A stretch of DNA of 64,000 nt from Paenibacillus nasutitermitis (GCF_014641075.1 NZ_BMHP01000009.1:1-64000); one strand, 5' to 3'. Counted from the first letter of the stretch, positions 43,272-52,471 are shown. Numbers and translations are program-made. Notes: generated by a model not told the origin, from the sequence alone.

Positions 43272-44012
43272 TTACAATCCACCGGTAACAGGGGCATACG
43301 ATCCGGTAACAAAACGTGAGTCATCGCTTGCCAGGAACGAGATAACGCCTGCAATATCTTCTGGCTCCGCCACACGCCCGAGTGGTGTGAAGCTGCTGAT
43401 GGTTTGTTTCTCTTGCTCAGACATAAAGGAAGTTGCATCGGTTTGCACGAGTCCAGGTGCAACCACGTTGGCTGAAATCCCTTGTGGGCCGAATTCTTGG
43501 GCAATATAGGCGGAAAAGGTATTCAATCCTCCTTTTGCCGTTCCATGAGCGATCATATAAGGAGATGGATCCTTTCCTAAACTGCTGGATACATAAATGA
43601 TTCGTCCGAACTTTTGCTTGATCATGGACGGAATAACGGATTTAGTCGTCACGAATGCCGCTTTTAGTTCATCGTTTAATTTCTGGGAGAACTCCTCCCA
43701 ATTCATTTCGGCAAAGGGCTTCGCAGTGAAACTCATATTCGCATTGCATACCAATATATCGATTTTTCCAAAAGCCTCTAACACAGTGTCTACAAGTTTT
43801 GCAACGTGACCAGGATCACGAACATCCGCCCGCAGAGCGATAGCTTCTCCGCCGTTGGTTCGAATATCGGATACTACGGCTTCAGCTGCTTCTTGATTAT
43901 TCAAATAATTGACTACGACTTTCGCGCCGCGCTGGGCCAATAATTTTGATGCAGCCCTCCCAATTCCTCTAGCTCCGCCTGTAACGATAGCAACTTTTCC
44001 CTCAAGATTCAT
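43272..44012 (-). CDS. Short-chain dehydrogenase/reductase with His in place of catalytic Tyr
   Basis: A 246-residue NAD(P)-dependent oxidoreductase. The coenzyme loop TGGARGIGRA (11-20), Asp63 (RADVRD), CNAN (89-92) and active-site Ser143 (YVSSSLG) are standard. The position normally held by Tyr in YxxxK is His156 in AHGTAKGG; Lys160 is kept. Tyr152 lies four residues earlier. The enzyme could use another acid or be inactive. The ending VTGSYAPVTGGL is typical. It is last in a minus-strand block behind the epoxide hydrolase and WYL regulator. Confidence 0.88.
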   Translation of the reverse strand: MNLEGKVAIVTGGARGIGRAASKLLAQRGAKVVVNYLNNQEAAEAVVSDIRTNGGEAIALRADVRDPGHVAKLVDTVLEAFGKIDILVCNANMSFTAKPFAEMNWEEFSQKLNDELKAAFVTTKSVIPSMIKQKFGRIIYVSSSLGKDPSPYMIAHGTAKGGLNTFSAYIAQEFGPQGISANVVAPGLVQTDATSFMSEQEKQTISSFTPLGRVAEPEDIAGVISFLASDDSRFVTGSYAPVTGGL

Positions 44013-44095
44013 CGTATTCTTCCTTTCGTTTTCCTATTTGATTTTGAATTTTTTACATGTAAGATCCGAGCTGGCTTTCAACATTCCGGGAAGTC

Positions 44096-45274
44096 CTAGC
44101 GAAGTTGACCAAAAAACTTTCGGACGTCATGAACTAATAAATCAGGTGCTTCCATTGCCGCAAAATGACCACCCCGATCGAATTCCGACCAGTGTACGAC
44201 GTTATGCTCGCGTTCGACAATACCCCGGATCGAGAGGTCATTCGGAAAAACCGCAACACCGGCAGGAACTGTAGAGCGCTGAGCAGGCATGCCCCACGAT
44301 TTCGCTTCTTCTTTATATATCCGTGCCGATGACCCTGCCGTTCCGGTTAACCAATACAAGGAGACATTTGTTAGCAAGTGGTCGAGATCAACGGCATCCT
44401 CCGGAAGAGCTGCTGCAGGGTCTGTCCATTCCTTGAACTTCTCAACGATCCAGGCAAGCTGACCGACGGGCGAATCAGTCAGACCATAGGCAAGCGTCTG
44501 AGGTCGTGTAGATTGTATAATCGCATAACCTGTTGTCTCATAGCTTTGTCCAGTCAACTTATCGTAGCGCGCTTGCTCAATTTCAGTTAGATCAATCGAT
44601 TCTGCGGGATCTCCCGACGGGAATGTTGTAAGTCCGTTCGCATGTATCCCAATAACAGAGTCTGGCACCAATCGCCCAAGCTCTGGAGAAACCATGGATC
44701 CGGTGTCCCCGCCTTGTGCGCCGTAACGTTCATACCCTAGCCGGCGCATTAGTTCAGCCCAAGCTCGGGCTACTTGACCAATGTTCCACCCCACCTCGGT
44801 TGTCGATCCAGAAAAACCAAAGCCAGGTAGAGAAGGTATAACAACATGGAAGGCATCTTCAGGGTTGCCGCCATGAGCACGGGGATCAGTGAGCGGTCCT
44901 ATAATGTTCATGAACTCTACGATTGAACCCGGCCAACCATGCGTAATGATCAGCGGCATTGCTCCAGGTTCCGGTGAACGTACATGCAGAAAGTGAATGT
45001 TCTGGCCATCGATGGTGGTGGTGAACTGCGGGAATTTGTTTAGCGATTCCTCGTGTTTGCGCCAGTCGTATTTGGATTTCCAATACTCCGCCAGTTCCTT
45101 AAGGTAATCAACTGGAACACCATAGTCCCAGCCTACACCCGGCAAATCATCCGGCCAACGGGTGCGGGCTAAACGATCCCGCAGGTCATCAAGGTCAGCC
45201 TGTGGAACATCGATGTGGAAGGGATATATTTCGGTACTTTGACGATCACTGCGTTGTTGTCTTGAATGAATCAT
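44096..45274 (-). CDS. Epoxide hydrolase with EHN domain
   Basis: A 392-residue alpha/beta hydrolase of the microsomal-epoxide-hydrolase type. The N-terminal EHN domain (about 15-125: YPFHIDVPQADLDDLRDRLA, RTRWPDDLPGVGWDYGV) covers the core. Oxyanion element HGWPGS (112-117), nucleophile Asp190 in AQGGDTGSMVS, ring-opening Tyr in YKEE region, and the final His in FDRGGHFAAMEAP are present. It hydrates epoxides to diols, a detoxification step. The SDR gene 83 bases downstream could act on the product (inference). Confidence 0.92.
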   Translation of the reverse strand: MIHSRQQRSDRQSTEIYPFHIDVPQADLDDLRDRLARTRWPDDLPGVGWDYGVPVDYLKELAEYWKSKYDWRKHEESLNKFPQFTTTIDGQNIHFLHVRSPEPGAMPLIITHGWPGSIVEFMNIIGPLTDPRAHGGNPEDAFHVVIPSLPGFGFSGSTTEVGWNIGQVARAWAELMRRLGYERYGAQGGDTGSMVSPELGRLVPDSVIGIHANGLTTFPSGDPAESIDLTEIEQARYDKLTGQSYETTGYAIIQSTRPQTLAYGLTDSPVGQLAWIVEKFKEWTDPAAALPEDAVDLDHLLTNVSLYWLTGTAGSSARIYKEEAKSWGMPAQRSTVPAGVAVFPNDLSIRGIVEREHNVVHWSEFDRGGHFAAMEAPDLLVHDVRKFFGQLR

Positions 45275-45365
45275 TTTTTGAAAGCCTCCTCTGAATTCTT
45301 TAACCTTTTCCTATGACCGACTAACGTAATGTTCGCTATCTGATATTCATCATAAACCATGCTTA

Positions 45366-45383
45366 TTGACAACAGCGTGTCAA
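45366..45383 (-). promoter_or_regulatory. Inverted repeat upstream of the epoxide hydrolase gene
   Basis: TTGACA (45366-45371) and TGTCAA (45378-45383) flank six bases and overlap the WYL gene stop. It could be an operator, and its right arm reads as a -35 box on the minus strand, but no matching -10 box is clear. Confidence 0.35.
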
Positions 45384-46324
45384 CAATCCATATAAAGTTC
45401 GGATATTTCTAACGCCGTTTGTCGTACAGCTGCAGCAATATGTAAGGGTTCAATAATAAACAAATCCGCTTTGAAACCAAGTAAAAAGCCAATTAGCCAC
45501 TCATTATCCGGGTATCGGACCCGAACGATAAGCGAACCATCGGGTTGCCGTTCAATTTCATCCTCATCAAAATGATCCTCCGCTGCAACTTTAGCCGGAC
45601 CTTTGATACGAAGCACTAGATCAATCATCTTGGAAGTGCGCTGCGGACTCAAGTTTTCATTCAACTCAGACAACGTCGCCGATCGACGCTCAAAAGTATC
45701 CTCAAGAATGAGCAGATCCCGGATCCGGGATAGCCTGAACATGCGGTAAGCGTCCCGGTTTAAACAATAACCGTGGAGATACCAGGTGTAGCCTTTGAGT
45801 ACCATCCCCATCGGCTCGATACAACGCTCTGTTTCTCCTCCTTGTCCGTCTGTATAAGTAAACCGGATCACCCTTTCATCATTTACGGCTTTATGCAGCG
45901 TATCAACCTTGTTTCGTTCGGAAGAGCTGTTTCTCCACGGATTCAGGTCTATCATGACCTGTTCAGAACCTGCCATACGACCTTGTTCCGCCTTCGAGAC
46001 CAATGCGCCAACCTTATCGAGCAGTCCTTCCAGATTCCGGTTGCCAAAAGCCTGCGTGGAATGAAGGCCCCGCAAAGCTGTAAAGAGTGCAATAAGCTCA
46101 TCAAATGAGAGCATTTGCCGGTCCATGCGGAAGCTATCCATGATTTCGAATCCGCCTTCTGCCCCCGTGTATGATACGATCGGAATTCCTGCTACATTCA
46201 ATGATTCCAAATCGCGGTAAATGGTGCGAAGCGAAACCTCCAGGCGTTCCGCCAACTCCTGGGCTTGTACACGCTTGCGGTTTAATAGAAGGATGGTAAT
46301 GGCCATAAGCCGCTCAAGTTTCAC
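45380..46324 (-). CDS. YafY/DeoR-type WYL-domain transcriptional regulator
   Basis: A 314-residue regulator. Residues 1-60 form a DeoR/HTH_11 winged helix (KLERLMAITILLLNRKRVQA, RLEVSLRTIYRDLESL). Residues of about 140-215 are the WYL domain (MVLKGYTWYLHGYC) that senses small molecules or nucleic acids, and a C-terminal WCX region follows. It precedes the epoxide hydrolase and SDR genes on the same strand, so it is their probable regulator, and it diverges from the FAD oxidoreductase gene. Confidence 0.88.
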   Translation of the reverse strand: MKLERLMAITILLLNRKRVQAQELAERLEVSLRTIYRDLESLNVAGIPIVSYTGAEGGFEIMDSFRMDRQMLSFDELIALFTALRGLHSTQAFGNRNLEGLLDKVGALVSKAEQGRMAGSEQVMIDLNPWRNSSSERNKVDTLHKAVNDERVIRFTYTDGQGGETERCIEPMGMVLKGYTWYLHGYCLNRDAYRMFRLSRIRDLLILEDTFERRSATLSELNENLSPQRTSKMIDLVLRIKGPAKVAAEDHFDEDEIERQPDGSLIVRVRYPDNEWLIGFLLGFKADLFIIEPLHIAAAVRQTALEISELYMDC

Positions 46325-46414
46325 TGCTGCTCCCCCTTATTTCTTCTTCTTCTTCGCTGTGGATCCGGAATCCGGATATTTCTTCAGAGCTGTACCTCTT
46401 TTCATTCTAACTGT

Positions 46415-46455
46415 CTGACATGTAAAAAGAGAAAAAAGTTTCTTTATCATGTCAG
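46415..46455. promoter_or_regulatory. Inverted repeat in the divergent WYL/FAD-oxidoreductase promoter region
   Basis: CTGACATG (46415-46422) and CATGTCAG (46448-46455) are exact reverse complements, extended by an A/T-rich arm (TAAA/TTTA with one bulge). The 25-base spacing suggests either an operator pair or an RNA hairpin. It lies between the WYL and FAD-oxidoreductase starts. The source of control is not certain. Confidence 0.45.
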
Positions 46456-46592
46456 CGATGCAGGCAAAGGCAGGAGATTGGTCTTCATGTTCTTAGTATC
46501 TTGATAAACAAGATTTCTTTTCTTTTTTATTTGTGTCACATTCCGTCTTGCTTCCCCGTCATACGGGTACAAAATGGAAAGGGATGATTCCG

Positions 46593-47894
46593 ATGCTAAA
46601 ATATGAAGTAGCAGTTGTGGGTGGAGGAGTAGCGGGGTTAACAGCTGCAATCTATGCAGCAAAAGCGGGAAAACAAACGATTGTGATTGAAAAACAGGAT
46701 CGCTTAGGAGGCCGAGCCATTTCCAATAAGAAAAAGGGAGCTTACTTTAATTTAGGCGGACATGCCTTGTATCATGGAGATGCTCTTGCAACGTTCCGTG
46801 AATTGGGACTGAGTTTGCAAGGAAATCAACCTTCGATCGATGGGTATGGCATATGGAAAGGGAAATTACTTACTATGCCTATGGGATTTAAATCCCTGTT
46901 CACCACCCCTCTCTTAACTTGGAAAGGTAAAATGGAGCTTGCCTCTTGGCTCACGAAATTAGGGAAACTGGATACCCACCAATATGATCAAATCAGTCTC
47001 CGTGAATGGATCGAAGGGAATTTACATGATCTCATGGTGCGGAATTTATTCTATTCTCTACTGCGTACGGCAAGTTATGTGGTGGCGCCTGATTTACAAG
47101 CTGCGGGTCCTGTATTAAAGCAACTTCAAAATTCCCTTAAAGGTGTGTTGTATCTGGATCGAGGCTGGGGCGCAACGGTCGATGAATTAGAGAAAAAAGC
47201 AACGGATCATGGGGTACAATTTTTAAAGAAAAACAAGGTTGTTTCTATTGATCATCACAACGGAATCGTTCAACAGGTTGTTTGTGAAGACGGAACGAAA
47301 ATAGAGGCGAAAAATATTATCATCACATCTCCGCCTGCGATCGCTTGCCAACTGGTGCCCCATGCCGAAGCAACCGCTCTTCACATTTGGAAAGAACAAG
47401 CGATTGAAATCACGGCTGCTTGTTTGGATGTAGCTTTGCGACGTCTGCCAAAACCGAAACAACAATTTGTTTATGGAATTGATCAAACAGTCTTTCTCTC
47501 CAACCAGTCGCGTGCGGCTTACCTAAGTGAAGATGGCGCTCAAGTCTTATCCGTTATTAAGTATCAAGGGAAGGGGGTTGAAGCAGATAAGGAATTACAA
47601 GTGCTGGAACAAACCTTGGATTTGGTTCAACCGGGTTGGAAGGATGAATTGATTGTCAGTCAATACCTTCCTAAGATTACAGTTAGCTATGATTTTATGC
47701 ATACGAAACGTCAAGAGAACCCAGGGCCCGCTGTCCCGGAAATTAAGGGTTTATATGTGGCAGGAGAATGGGTAACACATGGTGAATTATTGGTCGATGC
47801 TGCGACAGCAAGCGCCAAAAGAGCCGTACAACATATACTCTCGCAAGAGAGTAAGGAGAGAGGACACTTTCGTGAGCTTAGAGACATTGTATAA
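46593..47894 (+). CDS. FAD-dependent oxidoreductase (phytoene-desaturase-like)
   Basis: A 433-residue flavoprotein with an N-terminal Rossmann dinucleotide motif VAVVGGGVAGLTAAIYAAKAG, the typical ERxDRLGGRA follow-up (EKQDRLGGRAIS) and a C-terminal FAD motif GLYVAGEWVTHGELLVDAAT. It resembles amine oxidase/phytoene desaturase-type proteins. ATG 46593 has AAAGGG nine bases upstream; an ATG three codons earlier abuts the site. The gene is visibly more AT-rich than its neighbours. Its end overlaps the ECF41 sigma gene by 23 bases, a strongly conserved partnership, so the sigma factor likely drives its expression. Confidence 0.85.
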   Translation: MLKYEVAVVGGGVAGLTAAIYAAKAGKQTIVIEKQDRLGGRAISNKKKGAYFNLGGHALYHGDALATFRELGLSLQGNQPSIDGYGIWKGKLLTMPMGFKSLFTTPLLTWKGKMELASWLTKLGKLDTHQYDQISLREWIEGNLHDLMVRNLFYSLLRTASYVVAPDLQAAGPVLKQLQNSLKGVLYLDRGWGATVDELEKKATDHGVQFLKKNKVVSIDHHNGIVQQVVCEDGTKIEAKNIIITSPPAIACQLVPHAEATALHIWKEQAIEITAACLDVALRRLPKPKQQFVYGIDQTVFLSNQSRAAYLSEDGAQVLSVIKYQGKGVEADKELQVLEQTLDLVQPGWKDELIVSQYLPKITVSYDFMHTKRQENPGPAVPEIKGLYVAGEWVTHGELLVDAATASAKRAVQHILSQESKERGHFRELRDIV

Positions 47895-48735
47895 AGCCTA
47901 TAAAACTCCTCTTTTTTCGTTAGCTTATCGAATGTTGGGAAGTGTCATGGATGCGGAAGACATTGTACAAGAAGCCTTTCTGAGCTATGATCAATTGCCC
48001 AATGCTAATGCGATTCAAAATGAAAGAGCGTATCTATACAAAATCGTAACTAATCGGTGTCTTGACCTTTTACGTTCATCAGCCAAAAAACGGGAAATGT
48101 ACGTTGGACCATGGTTACCGGAGCCCCTGATTGAACAAGGGGCCCTGGAAACCGACCCCTCCGATGCTTATTTGCAACGAGAATCTATTTCAACGGCTTA
48201 TCTCTTGCTCCTGCAACAGCTTAACGCGGTGGAAAGAGCCGTATTTCTTCTCCGCGAGATTTTTCATTATTCGTATGACGAAATTGCCGAAATGATCGGA
48301 AAAAACAGTGCAAATTGCCGTCAAATCTTCCATCGCGCCCGGAATAGCATCCACTTCGAACCGGATCCGACCCCGTCAATCTCGGTTGCGGAAGAGAAAG
48401 TCAAGGAATTCGTGAACTCACTCATGCAAGGAAATACAAATAAGCTGCTTGAGCTGATAAGTGAAAACGTGGTGTTCTATTCGGATGGCGGAGGCAATGT
48501 CAGAGCGGCGCAGATTCCTATTATCGGCATCGATCAAGTCATCAAATTACATCAGAGCCTGCTGAAAATGTACGAGGGAAATTTCAGTTACACTTTCCTG
48601 CCCGTGAATGGGTCGCCAGGGATTCGAATTAACATTCGTGATGGTATCCGGCATGTATATTCGTTTGCTTTTAAAAATAATCAAATTCAGACGATTTATT
48701 CCGTAGCCAATCCAGACAAACTAAGACATCTATAG
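47872..48735 (+). CDS. ECF41-family sigma factor with SnoaL-like C-terminal domain
   Basis: A 287-residue sigma factor. Region 2 (about 1-70: RMLGSVMDAEDIVQEAFLSY) and region 4 (about 105-165: LLLLQQLNAVERAVFLLREI, then FHYSYDEIAEMIGKN) are complete. Between them is the family hallmark WLPEP (81-85). The C-terminal SnoaL-like domain carries DGGG (205-208), the other ECF41 hallmark, here DGGGN instead of the usual DGGGK/R. In this family the C-terminal domain controls activity in place of an anti-sigma factor. The start is GTG 47872, after AAGGAGAGAGG. It overlaps the oxidoreductase gene, which fits the known ECF41 gene context. Confidence 0.9.
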   Translation: MSLETLYKAYKTPLFSLAYRMLGSVMDAEDIVQEAFLSYDQLPNANAIQNERAYLYKIVTNRCLDLLRSSAKKREMYVGPWLPEPLIEQGALETDPSDAYLQRESISTAYLLLLQQLNAVERAVFLLREIFHYSYDEIAEMIGKNSANCRQIFHRARNSIHFEPDPTPSISVAEEKVKEFVNSLMQGNTNKLLELISENVVFYSDGGGNVRAAQIPIIGIDQVIKLHQSLLKMYEGNFSYTFLPVNGSPGIRINIRDGIRHVYSFAFKNNQIQTIYSVANPDKLRHL

Positions 48736-48861
48736 AATTGGGCAATTCAACTATGAAGGTTACAAGCCTCGAATGGATCGCATCGGCAACCGCTGGATAT
48801 AGATCCAATATGTTTTATATATTCGTTAACGGGAACGATAGATGAACCTACTCACACACCG

Positions 48862-48889
48862 CGGCAGCCGGCCATACGATCGGCTGCCG
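48862..48889 (+). terminator. Hairpin after the ECF41 gene (GGCAGCC type)
   Basis: CGGCAGCCG (48862-48870) pairs with CGGCTGCCG (48881-48889) around a 10-base loop. A second hairpin, TGCCCGTT with AACGGGCA, follows directly. There is no clear T-run, so termination efficiency is uncertain. Confidence 0.5.
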
Positions 48890-49031
48890 TTGCCCGTTGA
48901 AGTAACGGGCAGCAGGATAGTGTGGTCATTATGGTATAATTTATAGCATTAAGGATGAGAACGAGTAAACCACGAGGAAACAGAAAAAATGGATTTTAAA
49001 GAAAACGAACTCTAAGAATGGGGACACAGAT

Positions 49032-49703
49032 ATGACTTCAATCGTCATGGATATTGGGTGGCTGGAAGTTTTCCCGTGTTTGAGGGATGTATGCCCCGAG
49101 GATTGGGCTGAAGCAAAGCCGGAAATCCGGACGTTCTCCGCCAAATCTCGTCTCTTTAATCGGGAGGAAGCAAGGTTCTACGGCATGTTCTTGCTGAAGG
49201 GTAGTGCTCGCATCAGCCAAATCGGAAAAGATGGGAACGAGCGGGTTGTCAGTAAACTTAAACCTGGTGAAATATGCGCTCTCCTTGTGCTTAGCGGTCT
49301 GAGCGGACGAGACTACCCTGCCGTCATCGAGGCTGAGACGGAAGTCGAGGCGCTGTTTATATCCAAACGCAGCTTCTTACTCTGGGTGCAAGATTACGAG
49401 GCGATCCGTAAAACCGTATTCGGTAACCTGCTCGAAGGAATGATGCATATGGGCGAACAGCTTCAAGCGAGACAGACCAAACCGCTGGAAATGCGGCTGG
49501 CTGAAGCACTGCTGCGTTCCACGTCAGAGCAGCGGCCGATGCTGCGAATGACGCATTATGAGCTTGCTTCTGAAATCGGCACTGCCCGTGAAGTCGTGAG
49601 CCGTACGTTGCAACGATTTCAGCGTCAGGGATGGGTGGAGACAGGACGAGGTTGGGTACAAATCACCTGCCGCACTGAATTGGAGGAGCTATTTGGTGAC
49701 TAA
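49032..49703 (+). CDS. Crp/Fnr-family transcriptional regulator
   Basis: A 223-residue regulator with an N-terminal cyclic-nucleotide-binding-type beta barrel (KGSARISQIGKDGNERVVSK, then LKPGEICALLVLSGLSG) and a C-terminal winged helix (MTHYELASEIGTAREVVSRT, then LQRFQRQGWVE). The Fnr iron-sulfur Cys cluster is absent; Cys24, Cys29 and Cys87 are scattered, so a thiol-based sensor is possible (inference). It precedes a thioredoxin-fold gene by 73 bases, which it may control. Confidence 0.87.
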   Translation: MTSIVMDIGWLEVFPCLRDVCPEDWAEAKPEIRTFSAKSRLFNREEARFYGMFLLKGSARISQIGKDGNERVVSKLKPGEICALLVLSGLSGRDYPAVIEAETEVEALFISKRSFLLWVQDYEAIRKTVFGNLLEGMMHMGEQLQARQTKPLEMRLAEALLRSTSEQRPMLRMTHYELASEIGTAREVVSRTLQRFQRQGWVETGRGWVQITCRTELEELFGD

Positions 49704-49776
49704 GTCACAGAAACGGTAATGCTATTCTGGTAAATTGGATTAATAAATTAAATTCCAAGTGCAGGAGGTATCACCG

Positions 49777-50331
49777 ATGACTCACCAGCTTCAGCAGGGC
49801 ATGATTGCCCCAACATTCCGAACTGTCGACCACTGCGGCAATCCGATATCGTTTGAAAATTATCGTGGCCGCAAAGTACTGCTCGCCTTTATGCGATTCT
49901 CCGCTTGCGCTCTTTGTAATTTGAGGGTGCATCAATTTATCAACAGATATCCCGATTGGCAGCGCCAAGGTATGGATGTCATCGCCTTCTTCGAATCACC
50001 AGAGGCGAATATGCGGACATATGTCGGAACTCAAAATGCTCCGTTCCCACTCGTCAACGACCCGAAAGCACGCTTGTACGATTTGTATGGTGTTGAAACG
50101 TCCGAAGAGAAAGTACGTATGACAATGGCCGATGCGCACACAAAAATGTTCGTTGAAGAAGCTGCTGCTGCCGGCTTTCCTCTTACTCCAGAGGAAGGTT
50201 CAAATTTTAATCGAATACCTGCCGATTTTTTGATTGATGAGAGTGGTATTGTACGGGTTGCACATTATAGCCATATTATTACCGATCATCTCCCGCTTGT
50301 GGAAATTGACAGCTTCGCTTCAGGCGAATAA
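49777..50331 (+). CDS. Peroxiredoxin-like (AhpC/TSA) thioredoxin-fold protein
   Basis: A 184-residue redox protein. Its active site is a CxxC motif, Cys44-Ala-Leu-Cys47 (FMRFSACALCNLRVHQF), and the fold ends with a cis-Pro stretch near RIPADFLID. The family reduces peroxides or acts as a thiol reductase. GCAGGAGGT precedes ATG 49777; six earlier codons in frame lack support. It follows a Crp-type regulator, and a hairpin ends the unit. Confidence 0.87.
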   Translation: MTHQLQQGMIAPTFRTVDHCGNPISFENYRGRKVLLAFMRFSACALCNLRVHQFINRYPDWQRQGMDVIAFFESPEANMRTYVGTQNAPFPLVNDPKARLYDLYGVETSEEKVRMTMADAHTKMFVEEAAAAGFPLTPEEGSNFNRIPADFLIDESGIVRVAHYSHIITDHLPLVEIDSFASGE

Positions 50332-50421
50332 TTACGCCAGACTCGGCATTCGATCTCTTCATGCCTTTCAATTTGTTCAGCTAGCGGAGAACGATAGTTT
50401 AATTCATCTACACCACCACTA

Positions 50422-50449
50422 GGCTGCCGTAGATTGTTGATCGGCAGCC
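50422..50449 (+). terminator. Hairpin after the thioredoxin-fold gene (GGCAGCC type)
   Basis: GGCTGCCG (50422-50429) pairs with CGGCAGCC (50442-50449) around a 12-base loop; a weak T-rich tail follows. Confidence 0.6.
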
Positions 50450-51010
50450 TTGCTACGTTAATAGAAGCGTATTTAAGTATTATGAATTGTTCCTAATGGA
50501 TGGCTTATTATATTCGGCCTATCACCGATCGATCTCCAGCATCATTCGGCTAATACTAGGGCAGAACATTTCATGAATATGGTCGACCGATATCGGGGAT
50601 CCTTCTATGAATTTACCGTTCAGCCGTATCCTCGTGGTTTTCATTTTGTATAATAATACAATCTTAAGTTTATAATTTCATTTCTATCATCCGGAAGTGT
50701 CCCCTCACAATCTATCCTCCTAATCTTTTTTTGATCCCGCATGATAGGTTCCCGTATAATTTGAAGAGACATGTCGTATTTCGTAGGAACGGGTCTGGAG
50801 ACACTTTCAACTCATTCGGATACACAAAAATAAGTGATGGGGAGACCCATTCAGTTAAGAAATATAGCTTCATGTGATGTGCGGTTTGTTTTCCCTGCCT
50901 CTGGAGTATCGTTTCAAACACATCTTTGGAGGCATCCCCTATCGGCGGTTCTGTTGTATTCTTATGGATGAAGGCCAGGCAAGCGTGCGAACAACAAAGG
51001 AGAGAGCAGA
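50450..51010. other. Long intergenic region with promoter upstream of the LiaS-like kinase
   Basis: About 560 bases without a supported gene. From about 50505 to 50657 a plus-strand frame without a start codon reads HFMNMVDRYRGSFYEFTVQP near its end and may be a coding relic. TTGATC (50731-50736) and TATAAT (50755-50760), 18 bases apart, form a plausible promoter giving a 240-base leader. A small hairpin ATGGG-GAGA-CCCAT is at 50837-50850. Confidence 0.4.
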
Positions 51011-52471
51011 GTGGGGAAACGTTTTTTTAAGTCATTTCGGCAGATGCATTGGCGACTCACGTGTTCCTATATGCTGATCAGTATACTGGCATGGCTCCTT
51101 GTAGAGCTTCTGCTTCTCGCGGCGTTGGGTTGGGGATTGCATGCCTCGCGATCATTTTTGCTGACGAGCGCCTTGAAATCTAATGCGAATGTGGTCGGCT
51201 CTTTGCTGGCAGGCAGCCAAGGACCCGATCGTACGGCCTTAACCCTATGGCTGAAGCAACAACAGCGTACCGTGGATAGAGTGTTCTCTTACACAGGCAT
51301 ATATGCTGTTGTTGACCCGCAAGGGAGAGTCATTGTCTCGACAGGGACTGGTAACCCCCCTCCGTTGCAAGGAACCTTGCTGTCGGCGCAGCTCTCAAAC
51401 CAGGCGGCGGGACTGCTGCAAACTTATCTCGACAGCAGGGACCCTTTCGAGACGATAACGCATAACAGCCCATCCACAGGGGTCTTTGCACTCATTCCGA
51501 TCGAGGCAACGGATAAGCAGGCAGCCGGAGTCCTCGTTTTCCAAGCCAATGACCTCGATATTCGCGCCTCATTATGGCTTGGAATTGGTGTGACCATCTT
51601 GCTTCCGGCCTCAGTGGTTATTGTTCTGTGTGTCGGAGCGGCGGGCGCCGTGTTTGGTGCGGTCACCTCACGGCCGCTCATCCGGCGGTTCGGCACGTTA
51701 GCGGATGCCGCCGACCATTGGAGCCGCGGCGATTTTACCACTCTGGTGCAAGATCCTGGCGAAGATGAAATCGGACGGTTGACTCGACGCTTGAATCATA
51801 TGGCCGAACAACTCCAGCACCTGGTGCAAGTGCGCCAGGAGCAGGCCGCTGTGGATGAGAGGGGAAGAATGGCGCGGGATCTGCATGACAGCATCAAGCA
51901 GCAGCTCTTTGCCCTGTACATGCAGACTAGTGGAGCGAAAGCGCTTCTGTTGCAGGGGAAAGAAGGAGCGGTCATCCGTCTGGAACAAGCAGAGGAGCTG
52001 CTGGGGCAGGTGCAGGACGATCTTTCGAATCTGATCCATGAGCTGCGTCCCGCCATGCTGGAAGGTAAAAGGTTTCCGCAAGCGCTGCGGGAGCAGATTG
52101 AGCAATGGACGGAGCGGACAGAGATCGAGGCTGTTTTTCAAGTGCAAGGGATGAGGCCGATCCCGTTGCAGTTGGAAGAAGCCTTGTACCGGCTTACACA
52201 AGAAGCGCTGTCGAATGTTGCTCGCCACAGCCAGGCAAGTAACGTTTGTATTCAACTCATATTTCAGCCAGATAGGACGATGCTGGAGATTGCCGATAAT
52301 GGCCATGGATGTAATGTCTCAAACAAAATTGGCAAGGGGGTCGGTCTCCTCTCCATGTCTGAGCGGCTTCTTCCTTTTGGAGGAGAGGTTCGCTATCAAA
52401 GCAAGCCGGAGCAAGGATTTGTCGTGACCGCAATAGTGCCGGACGAAGGGCAGAAAGACGATAAAGCATGA
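51011..52471 (+). CDS. NarL-type sensor histidine kinase (LiaS-like)
   Basis: A 486-residue membrane kinase. TM1 is about 20-42, an extracellular domain of about 140 residues follows, TM2 is about 188-216, and a HAMP domain about 217-270. The HisKA_3 dimer domain has His292 in GRMARDLHDSIKQQLFALY. The GHKL ATPase follows (LTQEALSNVARHS; EIADNGHGC). The extracellular domain is much larger than in LiaS proper. GTG 51011 is taken because AAGGAGAG lies upstream. It is followed by its regulator 51 bases later. Confidence 0.92.
   Translation: MGKRFFKSFRQMHWRLTCSYMLISILAWLLVELLLLAALGWGLHASRSFLLTSALKSNANVVGSLLAGSQGPDRTALTLWLKQQQRTVDRVFSYTGIYAVVDPQGRVIVSTGTGNPPPLQGTLLSAQLSNQAAGLLQTYLDSRDPFETITHNSPSTGVFALIPIEATDKQAAGVLVFQANDLDIRASLWLGIGVTILLPASVVIVLCVGAAGAVFGAVTSRPLIRRFGTLADAADHWSRGDFTTLVQDPGEDEIGRLTRRLNHMAEQLQHLVQVRQEQAAVDERGRMARDLHDSIKQQLFALYMQTSGAKALLLQGKEGAVIRLEQAEELLGQVQDDLSNLIHELRPAMLEGKRFPQALREQIEQWTERTEIEAVFQVQGMRPIPLQLEEALYRLTQEALSNVARHSQASNVCIQLIFQPDRTMLEIADNGHGCNVSNKIGKGVGLLSMSERLLPFGGEVRYQSKPEQGFVVTAIVPDEGQKDDKA

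Noticed and set aside
46593..47894. Carotenoid biosynthesis cluster around the phytoene-desaturase-like gene
   Set aside because: No phytoene synthase or other carotenoid gene is present; the partner is an ECF41 sigma factor, and the similarity is to the general FAD amine oxidase/desaturase fold.
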